Positions 25,531-36,955 of a DNA stretch of 64,000 bases are shown one piece after another. Below the pieces are notes generated by a model that did no database searches, had not been told where the DNA came from, and saw nothing but the letters and a program-made list of their open reading frames with translations. Where the stretch lies: contig OY978527.1 in NCBI GenBank assembly GCA_963854835.1, forward strand, positions 18,819,345-18,883,344, in the 5' to 3' direction. Position 1 is the first letter of the stretch. Each line of letters begins with the position of its first letter. This stretch comes from Megamerina dolium (Eukaryota; Arthropoda; Insecta; Diptera; Megamerinidae). The position numbers and the translations under genes are program-made.

Positions 25531-26159
25531 GCGACGCTGATCCCACACAACAAATTTGGGAACATTTTTCTTTATTTCTCAAGATAATCTCCTTTTAGCT
25601 CTATACACTTTTCCCAGCTATACTCTATAGCTTCGATACCCTGTTTATAGTATGAATTGTCTAGCTCATTCAAATAGCCATCTACCGTAGACTCCACCAA
25701 ATATGGAAATAGAAAATAATCCGAAGGAGCTAAATCTGGCGAATAAGATTCGTGCTGAAGCAATTCGAGCTTTAACTCATTGATTTTGGTCATCGCAATA
25801 GCGGATGTGTGAACTGGTGTTTTTGTTCTACTGTGAGCAAACGCTGCACCCATATTGCACACAGCTATACGATGTATAGCACTTTTTGAAATGCCTGTAA
25901 TTTCACCTAGCTTACGCACCTTCAGCCGGCGATCATCCAACACACTTTTGCGAATGTGGATAACTGTGACCAATTTTTTCCATGTATAGAAATTCACGGA
26001 GGTCGTTAACTCAAAAAAAAAAATACTAAACAACATGGCGCCTTGAAACTTAAAACATATGTTTTATAATGTTGCCACTTTTCACCAAAGCAATTTTTTT
26101 CAAGATCTGCTGCCATCTATATGTCAGGTCGGATAGTTCTGGGACCGTCCGTGCTCGTA
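25529..26159 (-). mobile_element. Internally deleted DD34D mariner
   Basis: A 627-bp element (25531-26157) flanked by TA on both sides, with diverged inverted ends (right end, read inverted, CGGTCCCAGAACTATCCGAC). On the minus strand RKSVLDDRRLKVRKLGEITG (DNA-binding half) is followed after a deletion by SYSPDLAPSDYFLFPYL (third catalytic D) and GIEAIEYSWEKCIELKGDYLEK at the end. The first catalytic D and the FHQD motif are deleted or ruined. Same family as the element at 34262-35491. Confidence 0.85.
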
Positions 26160-26376
26160 CTTCTTTATATCTCCTTCAAGTGGTTATAAACATTTGACCG
26201 AAATTAATATACCTTGCACTTATGCAGGATAGAAAAAACCTCATTTCTCTAGAAGGAGACACATCTTTCTACCATACCAAACACATCTTTAAAAATGGGA
26301 TTGAAAACATGATGGAAACAAATTTTTATTTTACTACAAAGTTCTAGTAATATTTCAAAATAATTAAATACCTATA
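26160..26376. other. Short intergenic gap
   Basis: No feature recognised between the mariner and the Tc1 element. Confidence 0.4.
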
Positions 26377-28075
26377 TACAGTATGTCAAGAATGAGTTTA
26401 CACATTCAAAAAAAAATTCAAATTTTCAACTTTCTTAGCCAAAAATATTAACTTTTATTTCCATATACAAATTTTTTTTTATTAGTTACAGATATTTACA
26501 GTATTTATAAAAGATTCATGAAAAAAAATTGCAAGTTCTACGCAAAAGTAAAGAATAATACAACAAAAAGAAATTTTACTCAATTTTACAAGTGTCAAGA
26601 AACTCTTTTCACAACTATTTTTTTAATTCCTTTATGCAACACTTCAACGATTAACGGTACATTTACAGTTATCTATTTGCGTAAACGCGTTGCAGTGATT
26701 CGTTCCTATGATTTTGTTTGTTAGTTTGTGATTAATTTTTCCACATTTTCTACATTTCTACATCATCTGTTTAAATATTGTGTTTTTAAAATGCCAGACA
26801 AAAAGTTATCGACTGAAGTGGTTCAGCTTATATACTGCAATCGCCAATTGGGAGAAAATGTGGAGGAGTTATCAGAAATGTTCTCTGTAACACGTAAGAC
26901 AATTTATAATGTTTTAAATCTTTCTGAAAATGAGGATATATTGGAGCCAATGTGTGGAGGTGGCCCTAAGCTTAAAATTACTGATCGGGCAGAGCGCTTA
27001 ATGATGAGGGAACTGCACAAAAATCCACAAATTTCGACCAGAACGCTTGCGGAGAAACTCAAGGAAGAGTGTGGTATAGTGGTTTCCCATGAAACTGTAC
27101 GACAGGCGATACTGAGAAACAAATACTCATCAAGAGTTGCTCGTAAGAAGCCGCTGCTATCAACACAAAATATTGAATGACTCAACCTGATGAATATTGG
27201 GACGACGTAATATTCTGTGACGAAACAAAAATGATGTTGTATTACAACGATGGACCGACCAGAGTGTGGCGCAAGGCATTAACAGCTTTAGAAAATCGAC
27301 ACATAATTCCTACAGTTAAATTTGGAAAAATGTTCATTATGATTTGGGGATGTATCTCAAGCAGAGGAGTAGGAGAATTGGCGCACAACATTATTTAGGT
27401 ATTTTGAAGTCATTTAATCAGTAGTGCGAAAAAATGTGGGTTCATCAGAGAGGGCAAACCGCATTTCAAATTTTATCAAGATAATGACACAAAGCATAAG
27501 GCGAGTGGGTGCGACCGTGGCTTCTTTATAACTGCGGTAAAGTTATGGATACACCAGCCCAAAGTCCAGACCTTAACCCAATTGAAAATCTGTGGGTCTA
27601 CTTAAAGAAAAAAGTGGCTAAAATTCAACCTGAAAACCGTACCGCGCTTAAAACTGCTATATTGCAAGAGTGGCAAAATATACCGAACAATTATGGCCTA
27701 AAAAAGTTGGTTTATTTTATGAATAAACGGCTACAATCCGCGATAGATGCTAAAGGTGGCCATACTAAATACTAAATATTTTACTTGATCAAATTTTAAC
27801 TAATAAATATTATAAAAAAAGACTTTGTATCGTTTGTGAAAAGAGTTTCTTGACACTTATAAAACAGTAAAATTTATTTTTATTCTTTATTATTATTATT
27901 CTTTTCTTTTGCGTAGAACTTGCAATTTTTTTTCATGAATCTTTTATAAATACTGTAAATATCTGTAACTAATAAAAAAAAATTTGTATATGGAAATAAA
28001 AGTTAATATTTTTGGCTAAGAAAGTTGAAAATTTGAATTTCTTTCAATGTGTAAACTCATTCTTGACATACTGTA
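26377..28075 (+). mobile_element. Tc1-like element with long inverted repeats (IR/DR type)
   Basis: A 1695-bp element (26379-28073) flanked by TA (26377-26378, 28074-28075). The ends start CAGTATGTCAAGAATGAGTT and the inverted repeats extend about 237 bp inward (26379-26615 against about 27833-28073) with a few indels. Inside each repeat the outer motif recurs as a diverged direct repeat (inner copy GTGTCAAGAAACTC at 26592-26605), the IR/DR arrangement in which transposase has two binding sites per end. The encoded transposase is broken. Confidence 0.92.
26791..27775 (+). pseudogene. Tc1-like transposase, broken
   Basis: The start MPDKKLSTEVVQLIYCN (26791) begins a paired-like helix-turn-helix region with VTRKTIYNVL as recognition helix and a second helix-turn-helix ending in VSHETVRQAIL. 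A stop at 27178 falls where a short segment before the catalytic domain seems deleted. The next frame has VIFCDETKMMLY (first D) and MIWGCISSRGVGEL. After another break, FYQDND (second D, near 27477) and SPDLNPIENLWVYLKKKV (E, the last acid) follow. Terminal residues are AIDAKGGHTKY. The E as last acid and the SPDLNPIENLW motif identify the Tc1 (DD34E) branch, not mariner. At least two lesions make it non-functional. Subfamily not assigned. Confidence 0.88.
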
Positions 28076-29650
28076 TATTGTTGGTACATCTATTATATAA
28101 ATCATTCACCAAAACAAAGAATATTTTATACATATGTGCATGTGGTATAACATTAAGATTTATTATTATTACTTATTATTAGTTTATTTATCTCTGTTTA
28201 ATTTCATATTATTTTTGTATATTTTTTTCTGCTTTCTGCTGTATTGCTGAACAACGAACCGAACAATAAATTCATTTTAAAACAAATAAATAAATAACAT
28301 GAACTTAAAATTAATGGTTGCGTTTTGTTTTTCTATATAACTAAAATATAATTTAGATTCAATATAGGCAATCGCACAAGAATGAGTCAGAGAAGAAGAA
28401 TTGCACAATTCAACACGTTTGTTGTGTTCAAGATAATAAGTAATACAATTTAAAGTTATCCAAAATATGCTTTACTGTCGTATTATAGTTTTCTTAATAT
28501 TTCTTGCAAAATGCCTCTTAATTCCAGGGTGAATTGCCAGACGTACAGATACGTCTTGAAAAGTGATGGAGCACTGGATACTTATTGAACTATTTCATGC
28601 AGGAAATTAAAGAAGTAAAGAGAATAGTCATCTGCCGCTTTCAGAAACGTCCATTAAATTTCTCCGAATACCGTGGTTATATTACTAATCTATTGAACGC
28701 TAACCAAAAAAATTGTTGTTGGTTTCAATACAAAATGAAAAATGAACTCCAAAAATGAACATATGCACGTCAATCAGTTCTGATTGCTGTTCTCGACACC
28801 AATTAGACCAATTTCACCAGTGTTGCCAAATGCAATTTTATATAAAGAAAAAGAATATGTGAGAAAAAATATTTCTAAATAATGTTTTACGGGTATTGCG
28901 CACATACATGTTTACTATGTTGACAACTACGATGATTAAATTTTAAACATTAATTATATAAATTCCCTTTAAAGAAAGCTATTCGCGTTTATTTTATATT
29001 CTGAGTATGTACTGACTGAGAGAATTTTCTCGTTAAGCAAAGAAATTCTATAACTTTAAAATTATTATTTTATTTAGATATCTTGTTTTCGTGGAGCAGA
29101 CCTCTCAGTGCAGAAGTTATTACTCTGCTGTAAATTAATGAACGTTTGTGGGATACAAGAAATCCAAGTTATTATAATCGGGAAAAACGGGAACAGCCGT
29201 TTGTAGTTCGTTTCTCTTGCCATTTTTTACCCCACTTGATCGTGTTCTTTTTTTTGTTGCCGATTTTTCGATGATACTTTTTCTGTTAACACAATTATTT
29301 TCCCCAGTACACTTCTATGATTATCGTTCCAAAAACACACATTCTCAGCATATATGGTTGCTGTTTTTATCAAATCATTCAGCGCGGTATCCATTATGAA
29401 ATCAATTGAAATTTAAAGCAGCACAATTATTTTGATAAAATATTACACCTCTATCTCAGCAATCATGTGTAACCACCCAAAAATCTAAATTGGTGAAAAG
29501 GAAAATGATCGTCATGATTGGCGTTCAATTGATTGGTAATTGCGGCCTTTTTCGAATGGCATCATTTACTTGTAAACGTCAATGTGATGTGAAATTTTTA
29601 AATTAATTTTTATTTTTTCTTTGGGAAATCTTTAGGATCCAAAATCGATC
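28076..29650. other. AT-rich intergenic sequence, no gene seen
   Basis: No coding domain, RNA gene or element boundary recognised. Confidence 0.5.
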
Positions 29651-29658
29651 CCACGATA

Positions 29659-29783
29659 GTCGAAGATGTCACATATACTTTTTGGTCCCGATTGGAGACG
29701 GTTAAGGCGTGTCGCACACGGGTCAATGTTCAGGTTCCTTAACCGTCTCCAATCGGTACCAAAACTTATATGATATCTTTGAC
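29659..29783. repeat. Long hairpin (about 48-bp arms)
   Basis: Arms 29659-29707 and 29737-29783 are inverted copies with a perfect 19-base core (CGATTGGAGACGGTTAAGG) and few mismatches outside it. The loop is about 29 nt. It could be a short fold-back element or the precursor of a small RNA. Nothing in the sequence decides between them. Confidence 0.8.
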
Positions 29784-30900
29784 CATGGTATTACCGATTG
29801 AGGCAGTAAGGTTTAAGAAACCTGATGTAAAAAATTTCTGCCTACATTTAAGGACCACCCGTATACCAAGGTAACGTAAATTTAATAGAAAACAAAACAA
29901 ACAAAAATGTCAAAACCGATCATTAAAAGGTTAAGTAGAGGTACTTAAATTTAAGTATCATTAAGGGGCACTCAGGAATCATTAAGGAAGACAGTGAATT
30001 TGTTCAAACTTGCCCTAAGCGACGATTTAAGTAGTCGTTATATGATCTGGAGTGCGGCAGTTAAAGTCACAAAATGTTAATAAATAGTGGTACGGGATTC
30101 TCTGACCTATTTGGTTTCTTGAAATGAAACAAACAATTTGCTTTAATCACAGAAGAATACAAAAAGTCATTGAAGTCAGGAATTGTTCGGTCTGATAGTG
30201 TGCTAGTTTTCAGATTCACAGAATGATTTTGATGATGTATCGTTCATTGTTACGAAACGGCGCCACAATTTTTTGAAGATATCAAACGATTTAATTCTAA
30301 ACACACGTGGGTAGCCTTTTCATATGAAAATATTTATGCAAAACTGAAATCACTGATCCATGTGATAAGCCAGCTCTTTATTGGCACACATTCACTCAAC
30401 GATCGTCCAATATCAAACCGTAAATGTTAACGACAATTTGCGGTACGTTGTTCTCAATTCGACGACCAGTACATTCAGTGTCACATGCGCTGGTGCGATT
30501 GCACTGAATTTGAATAAACCAGTAATGGATGGTTCCAATATATAGCGAAGAGTTCCCTTAATGTTTTTAAAGCTTTTGTTTGGTTTGCGTGAATGTTTTT
30601 TTTTTTTAATTAAAAAAGTAAATAAATAAAACTTTTTCCATATATACCATGTCCAAAATGGTCGTAAGCGTATATTTCAAGTGCCTGTCATTAATTTGAT
30701 TTGGAATTGAGATATATACAACTAGCTGCTTAATTCCCAATCACGCAAACACAAAGCTTTTATGCAATAGTAAAGGTAACGTTTTTCCACTTCCCATCGC
30801 AGTTATACGTGCACAAGACGTATAAACTCACAAAAATTGAATTTTTTGATTTATACATATTTTCCATATATTAGGTATATGTTAATAAACACCAGGGACA
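29784..30900. other. Intergenic sequence, no gene seen
   Basis: No feature recognised beyond short homopolymer runs (for example at 30597). Confidence 0.5.
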
Positions 30901-30924
30901 GCAAATGCTTTTACCACTCGATTA

Positions 30925-32245
30925 TCGGATCTGGTCATGCAGAACACTCCCTCCCTTGATGATACATGCGTGCGCACAGTGAACATGGAGTGGGACATGA
31001 CTATTGCTGCTGCCATTGCTGCCGGTAATTTCTACCGGCCCCTGAGGAATGAGTGGTATGATCAGGAGTGTCGCTACCGTAGAGAAAGACGACGTCTACA
31101 GAAAAACCCTGCATGCAGCTGCCACGTGAGCTGTTAAAAAGCGGTACAAAAGGAGGAGGAGTGCGGGTAGGCGTCTTTTCAGGAGTAAGAAGAGAGAGCT
31201 AGAAAGACGCGAGTGTAAGGAGATCGAGATGTGTAGAGAAATTAATGAAACTCAAAAATTCTCCGAGTAGATCAAGCGCTTGAGTGGTGGTTTATATCCC
31301 GGAGCCGCTTCCTGTCATGACAACAATGGGAATCTGGTTACAGATGACCAGAGTGTACTGAACTTATGTAGGGAACATCATGTTTTTGAATACTATGTTC
31401 CCTCCTTGCTTCGCTTCGAATAATTCCGTCAGTGGATGAGATTTTTCGAACTCTCCAATCACGGATAATGGTAGAAGTTCTACCACCCGAGGTGAGAAGG
31501 TCAGAGGACATTTCTAGGCTGAAGAGTTGGAAAGAGAGTCGCGTCGAATGGGTCTTATGGTGATGGAGGACAAAACGAAGTACCTAGGTCAAGAGTCCCG
31601 GCATTTTGGACAGCGCATCACTATCGATTACTATACTTTTGAAGTAGTGAAGGACTTTGTTTATCTTAGAACCAGCACTAACACCACCAATGACGTCAGC
31701 CTGGAGATTTTGCGAAGGATCACTCTTACTAACAGGTGCTAGTTTGGGCAAAGTAAGCAATTGAGAAGTCAAGGCCCCTCTCGAGAAACAAAAACCACAC
31801 TCTACAAGTCTCTCATCCTGCCTCTCCTTACATACGGTGCCGAAGCTTGGACAATCTCCACCTCAGATGAGAGAAAGCTCTGAGTTTTAGAGAGAAAAGT
31901 CTTACGCAAGATCTTTGGACGTATTTGTGTTAGTGGCGAGTACCGAATAAGGTACAACCATGAGCTGTATAAGCTGTACGCCGACATCGACATAGTAAAG
32001 CCATTAAAATTCAGCGACTGCGCTGGCTAGGTCATGTCGCGCGAATGGAATAACACTCTCCGGCTAAAAAGGTGTTGTGTTCGGAACCCACTGGTGGACG
32101 ACGCAGAAGAGACAAACCTAACTTCCGGTGGAAAGAGCAAGTACTGTGGAACTTGTCAGCGCTTGGAATTTCTAACTGGCGCTAGCAAGCGAAGTTGGTT
32201 GGCCTAAATCGATTATGTAAGTACGTAAGTAAGTAAGTAAGTAGC
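30925..32245 (+). pseudogene. RTE-like LINE 3' remnant with GTAA-repeat tail
   Basis: NEWYDQECRYRRERRR (about 31050-31100) matches the linker between endonuclease and RT of RTE-like LINEs (NEWYDEECR..). The central RT, including YADD, is deleted: at 31520-31600 the sequence resumes after the palm domain (KTKYL-like, then TFEVVKDFVYL). LPLLTYGAEAWTI (near 31820-31860), RKIFG and LRWLGHVARM (near 32010) are the expected C-terminal motifs, followed by the R.R..P..RWKEQV segment. The sequence ends in a (GTAA)n tail at about 32217-32245, like the short tandem 3' tails of RTE elements. Multiple stops and frame changes. Confidence 0.8.
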
Positions 32246-32519
32246 ATAACTACTACTAGTTCAATTACATTAGTAAAATTAATTTTTGTTACTATTTTTT
32301 AACAAAACACTGAAAATAAAGACAAATTGCAATTCAAATCAAACGGCTAACCCAGACTGTCAAAGCGTTTATTGTAGCATACTTTCTACGATTCACTATT
32401 TTTTGTAAAAGTTTAACTATTCGAGAAAATAAATTAATCTCTTTTGAATGCTTAATTTTTAATTTGTAATTAATATATTGGAATATATATATTTTAAAGG
32501 ATTTTTTCCCGACTGAGAC
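32246..32519. other. AT-rich intergenic sequence
   Basis: No feature recognised. Confidence 0.4.
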
Positions 32520-32990
32520 TTTATTTAAAAAAAATAGATACAATATATTTCATTCAAAATGTTTTTTTTTGCAATATACAACTTTTTCCCATCTTTGAGA
32601 GAGCGCATGAATTCCGTCCAAGAATTTATCTTCACTATTTTTGATACCTTCAACTGAATTGAAACGTATTCTGGACAAGGTATTCTACATTGGTCGAAAC
32701 AAGTGTTATTCAGAAGGGACAATGTCTCGGATATTTTTGAATTGAACGGGTTTTAACTGTTTGACCAACATGTGGCCGAGCATTGTTGTCATAATGGAAC
32801 ATTAACGACTTCTATCTGTACGCCCATTGAGGCGGTCGCGTTTTCCATTACTGCCTTCTCCCAATTTTAACAGCTCATAATCAAATATACCTTCACCATA
32901 CGATTATGATTATGCCTCCAGATGAAGATAGCTCCCATATTATCCGATGCAAATTATTACTACTAACACTATAGCGCTATTCTTTTTGTG
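32520..32990 (-). pseudogene. Mariner C-terminal half, decayed
   Basis: Minus-strand blocks GEGIFDYELLK, then the SEDKFLDGIHALSQRWEKVV end, match the GIxxYELLxPG and FFxxGIxxLPxRWEKVV motifs of mariner transposases. The catalytic HDNARPH region is visible only as a ruined version near 32795. The DNA-binding half of a mariner lies at 33250-33650 on the same strand and may belong to the same copy, separated by SINE sequence. Confidence 0.6.
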
Positions 32991-33074
32991 GTTCCGAAAG
33001 TAAACGAAATAAAATACACTTTTGTTTAGAATTTCGGTCAAATTTGTGTTTCAATATAATGTGTTGACCTTGGA

Positions 33075-33190
33075 ACAATTTGCATAAAATGCTTCTTAAA
33101 AGAGAGATGTGACAATGCTATGTAAAAGTGATGTCACAAGAGTTCTGCTGTTCGGAACCGGCAAATACAAGGAAGAGAAGCTCAGTGTTA
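33075..33190 (+). repeat. SINE body fragment
   Basis: AAAAGTGATGTCACAAGAGT at about 33125-33144, followed by TCTGCTGTTCGGAACCGG, matches the 3' body of the SINE at 7.9 and 55.2 kb. The tRNA-like head is missing. A nearby run TAACCTAACCTAATC follows at 33252-33266. Confidence 0.65.
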
Positions 33191-33249
33191 TCACGTCGGG
33201 CCTTTCTGGCCTGAGTATATCCCCTCAGAGAGAAGGCAGCCACAGTAAG

Positions 33250-33655
33250 TTAACCTAACCTAATCATTCGCTTCAGGAATGGTTCGACTTCCTTCCGTTT
33301 TAGCAGTGAATCGCAAATGGAAATTTGGTGCAATAAATTTTTCACTGTTAATTCATTTGGCACCCAAACATCGAGTTTCTTTGTATTTCTTGTGTATTTC
33401 TTCAAATGGTTGATAACTGTTTGGTGATGAATGACTAGTTCCCTAGCAACGTCCACGCGACTTTTGTGCCGGTCCTGTTAAATTTTTTCCATGGTTTCAT
33501 GGACTTTTTCAGTGATTGGTCGACCAAAGCGTGGTGAATTTCTAGTTACAGTATCTTCTCCGTAAATTTCATACTTTTTTCAGCAACGCATTCTTACCTT
33601 TTCTTCATACTTACCTTTTCTATAATATGACGATAATGTTCCGAATTTTCACTCA
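33250..33655 (-). pseudogene. Mariner DNA-binding half
   Basis: The open frame reads DVARELVIHHQTVINHLKKY, KLDVWVPNELTVKN and ISICDSLLKRKEVEPFLKRMI, the second helix-turn-helix and the linker up to just before the catalytic domain of a mariner. Upstream, FGRPITEKVHETMEKI is recognisable in another frame. The catalytic domain is absent here. Confidence 0.7.
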
Positions 33656-34259
33656 TTTTTTAACGTAGATAACTTTTCACAAAATAATGCGATTTTAATA
33701 ATGACTTCTAACAAAATGAAGCTTGAAATGACACCTTTTAAGCTATAGTATAGCCAGATATAATTACTATTACCAGAGATGTAACATTTTAGAGCCATCT
33801 ACCATCTATAAAATTATATCCTCATAAATCAACTGTCATATATTTGTATGGAAAATATTTTATGCACTTCGTAAAAGTTTTTGCGATGATTTCATAGTGT
33901 AAATGACCAGATACAATTATACGGTTTGAAATGCAACTCTGTTGTACACGCTTTTGTTCTGTAATACGTTAAATGATAGGTAAATATACTTAATTTATAT
34001 TAAGGATTATTACCTTAATTTTTCTCAAACAGCCCAATCATTAATTTGTATTTGTACGAGTATATTTGTGTTCATTTTGTTGTTGTTAACATGATGATGA
34101 TGACGACTTGTTTGGTGCGTTCATACAACAATACTCGTAAACCTTATAAAATTATACGATTTATATGGTAATATGATTGCATGAATTCCACGAATATTTA
34201 TAAAAATGTGCACAGATCACGCTGGTTGATCGTTGGTATCATATGTTTATCGCTGATGG
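33656..34259. other. AT-rich intergenic sequence
   Basis: No feature recognised. Confidence 0.45.
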
Positions 34260-35493
34260 TAAGGGCGGTCCCAAACTACCCCACCTGACATATAGATATA
34301 GTAGTAGTTTAAAAAAAAATTACTTTGGTGAAAAGTAACAACCTTATAAAGCATATGTTTTAAGTTTCAAGGCGCCACGTTGTTTAATATTTTTTTGGAG
34401 CCATCGAAATTTAACGACCTCAGTGAATTTGTAAACAGGAATAAAATTGGTCACCGTTATGTAATTCAATACTTTCATTTGAAAGGTCTCAGTCCAACGA
34501 ATATTAAAGCCGAACTAGATTCTACTCTGGGAGAATCTGCTCCTTCGTTTACGACTATAAAATATTGGGTGGCAGAGTTGAAACGACGTCGTACGAGCTG
34601 ACAAAATGAACACCAATCTTAATTGGTCGACCAATTGACCAATTAAGAAAATCCACAAAATAGTATTAGACGATCGCCGTCTGAACGTGCGTGAGTTAGC
34701 TGAAATTACAGGCATTTCAAAAAGTCCTATACATGATATATTGACGGAAGATTTGGAGATAAAAAGCTGTGTGCAAGATGCGTGCCGTGTTTGCTCACAA
34801 TAGAACAAAAACAACGCCGTGAAGATGTTTCTATAGAGTGTTTGGCGATGTTTCACAGTAATAAAGCCGAGTTTTTGCGTCGATTCGTAACCGCGAATGA
34901 GCCATGAGTCCACCACTTCACACCTGAGAAAAAAGAGCAGTCAAAACAGTGGCGAATCGAGTCCAAAGAAGGCGAAGACAGTTCCATCTGGAGGCAAGGT
35001 TGTGGCGTCTTTTTTTTGGGATGCATGTGGCATAATTTTTTTTGATTATCTTCAAAAAGGAAAAACAATCAACGGCGTGTATTATGCTAATTTGTTGCAG
35101 CGTTTAAATGATGAAATTAAAGAAAAAAGGCTGCATTTGGCGAAAAAGAAAGTGTTATTTCATCAATACAATGCACCAGTTCACAGATCCACTATTGCGA
35201 TGGCCAAAATCAATGAGTTAAAGCTCGAATTGCTTCAGCACGCACCGGATTATTTTCTATTTCTAAATTTGAAAAAATGGCTTGGCGGTAGAAGTTTTGC
35301 AAACAATGAAGAGGTGGAGTCTGCGGTCGATGGCTATTTTAATGAGGTAGACAGTTCACCCTATAAACAGGGTATCGAAGCTATAGAATATCGCTGGGAA
35401 AAGTGTATTTAGCTAAAAAGAGATTATGTTAAGAAATAAAGAAAAATGTTCCCAAATTTGTTGTATTTTCCTTGTTCTGGGACCGCCCTCGTA
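34260..35493 (+). mobile_element. DD34D mariner with both ends
   Basis: A 1230-bp element (34262-35491) flanked by TA (34260-34261, 35492-35493). The inverted ends share AGGGCGGTCCCA. Internally deleted relative 25531-26157 has the same family ends and protein. Confidence 0.88.
34380..35440 (+). pseudogene. DD34D mariner transposase, decayed
   Basis: The N-terminal helix-turn-helix region RYVIQYFHLKGLSPTNIKAEL and YWVAELKRRRTS is followed by a stop at 34599. LDDRRLNVRELAEITGISKS and FLRRFVTANE (first D of the VTxDE motif is replaced by N) follow in other frames. The frame 34897-35412 has FFWDACGIIFFDYLQKGKTI, then FHQYNAPVHRS, in which the second catalytic D is Y. The PYSPDLAPSD segment holding the third D has been lost (ELLQHAPDYFLF joins across it). 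GIEAIEYRWEKCI marks the C-terminus. With all three catalytic positions damaged this is a fossil. Confidence 0.88.
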
Positions 35494-35915
35494 ACTTTCT
35501 TCATTTCGTTCGTTTCCTCTGTTATATTTACCGTTAGTATCGTATTGTCCAACTTGAAGTACATATATGTATATCTACATTTAGATAAATTAAAATTTCT
35601 ATTACACGCATTTGTATAAAGATAAATAAATATACAGTATGTACCTAGAGAAATACAATCTATTAGTTTCAATATGTTTACCGATAATTGTAGATATGTA
35701 TATTTTTTGAAACCATCAGCATAATTAAATTATGTATCGCCAGGACGAGACATAGATTTCTGGAAAGGTGATTTCTGAAAAGCACACAAAGCAATGTTAC
35801 CGGAAAAGAGTAACGTGGCGTAATTCGCCAATAAGATAGTTCTTTTAGAATTTTTTTTTTCAATTTAGCAAAAGGATCCAAAAATGCAATAATTTACTTA
35901 AAATAATATAGATAA
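35494..35915. other. Intergenic sequence
   Basis: No gene recognised. Confidence 0.45.
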
Positions 35916-35917
35916 AT

Positions 35918-36888
35918 CGACTCCAAACATAACTCCAGTCTTCAGAGACCTATAGTAAAATTTAATGAGCAATTTATTGTAGAGCATTTTAACCCCAGAA
36001 CTCTCATCATAAAAGTTTATTAAAAAAGGCAGTTAGAGGGTTAAAATACTTTACAGAAATTTTAAGCAGGAAATTTTACTGCGGGTCATCGAAGATGAAA
36101 AACTCTTACGGGCTAAAGTGAGTGCGGAAGAAAACTTAATAGGAGCTATGTATACAAAGTTGGGATGGAGCCATTGCAATGATCAAAGTAACACACGATG
36201 TTTCCAATTTGAGCTGCTAATGTTATTGATCATTATTCCATCATGTGAAAACAAGTGTGCTTCGAATATTCAAAAATGGTTTTTTTTTTTATTAAAGTCT
36301 TCTTACCGAGTTTCCTTTAAATAATTTCGAAATGGAGTTGTGTAGAAAAAATATTAATATTTTTTGTTACATTTGTGGTTGTTTCAAGTCATTTAATCGC
36401 AAACAGAGATGTTTTAGTGAGGAGCTAATGTTAGCCTACGAAAAATATGTAAATCAAGAAGTAATATGTACTGTACCGTGGGTACCGAAAAGTATATGCA
36501 AAATTTGCTGCAATGAGTAATCGTAAATGAAAATCTTTGTCGTTTGGAGTCCCATGATCTGGATTTCCTATATTGTACATGCGCGGACTTACCAGAGTGT
36601 TCAAAGTGTTGGTGGTCAAGGTTATGTTCCATGAGCAGTACGAAGAAGGCGATAGTGACGAAAAAAAGCGTCGAATATTACTAAAGTCTCAAATTCACAC
36701 GATTTATATTTATTCTTTAATACGTAGAAGTTTTTTACCCTTGGTGAAGCCTAGTAATAAACTTTTATGAAACTTATTTTAAAGAGGCTCAAAAAGACCT
36801 ATAAATATGAGAGTTAAGGGGTTAAAATGTTCTACAAAAATTATTAATTAAATTTTACTGTTGGAATTATGTTTGGAATCTCTGTCGA
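35918..36888. mobile_element. Element with long diverged inverted repeats
   Basis: Left arm about 35929-36022 and right arm about 36757-36875 are inverted copies (shared blocks TCCAAACATAA, AGTAAAATTTAAT, CATTTTAACCCC, AACTCTCAT and ATAAAAGTTTATT) with gaps. The 730-bp interior contains a cysteine-rich reading frame. Target duplications were not resolved. Superfamily unknown. Confidence 0.65.
36332..36680 (+). pseudogene. Cysteine-rich protein fragment of unknown function
   Basis: The frame from ATG 36332 reads NIFCYICGCFKSFNRKQRCF, then AYEKYVNQEV and PWVPKSICKICCNE before a stop at 36518. After a one-base shift SFGVPMIW follows. The CYxCG ... W.P...C..C ... F.VPMIW arrangement resembles an arthropod multi-copy protein family with zinc-binding cysteines. 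I know no function for it. It lies inside an inverted-repeat element, so it may be the carried gene of a transposon rather than a host gene. Fragmentary and frameshifted. Confidence 0.5.
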
Positions 36889-36955
36889 CTCTGTCTTGAA
36901 GAGCAGGAAACAGCAGAACACGTTCTTTGCAATTGCTCAGCTGTTTTCAATGGTC
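36884..36955 (+). pseudogene. LINE zinc-finger tail fragment
   Basis: CRLCLEEQETAEHVLCNC is a clean match to the CCHC-like tail (C-x2-C ... H-x4-C) at the C-terminus of Jockey/R1-type LINE ORF2. It runs antisense to the last bases of the pogo-like pseudogene and joins it at about 36955. Confidence 0.65.

Noticed and set aside
32990..33045. Second end of a DD41D mariner (GGTTCCGAAAGTAAACG-like)
   Set aside because: Weak resemblance to the 3.6-kb element's end, with no transposase or partner end.
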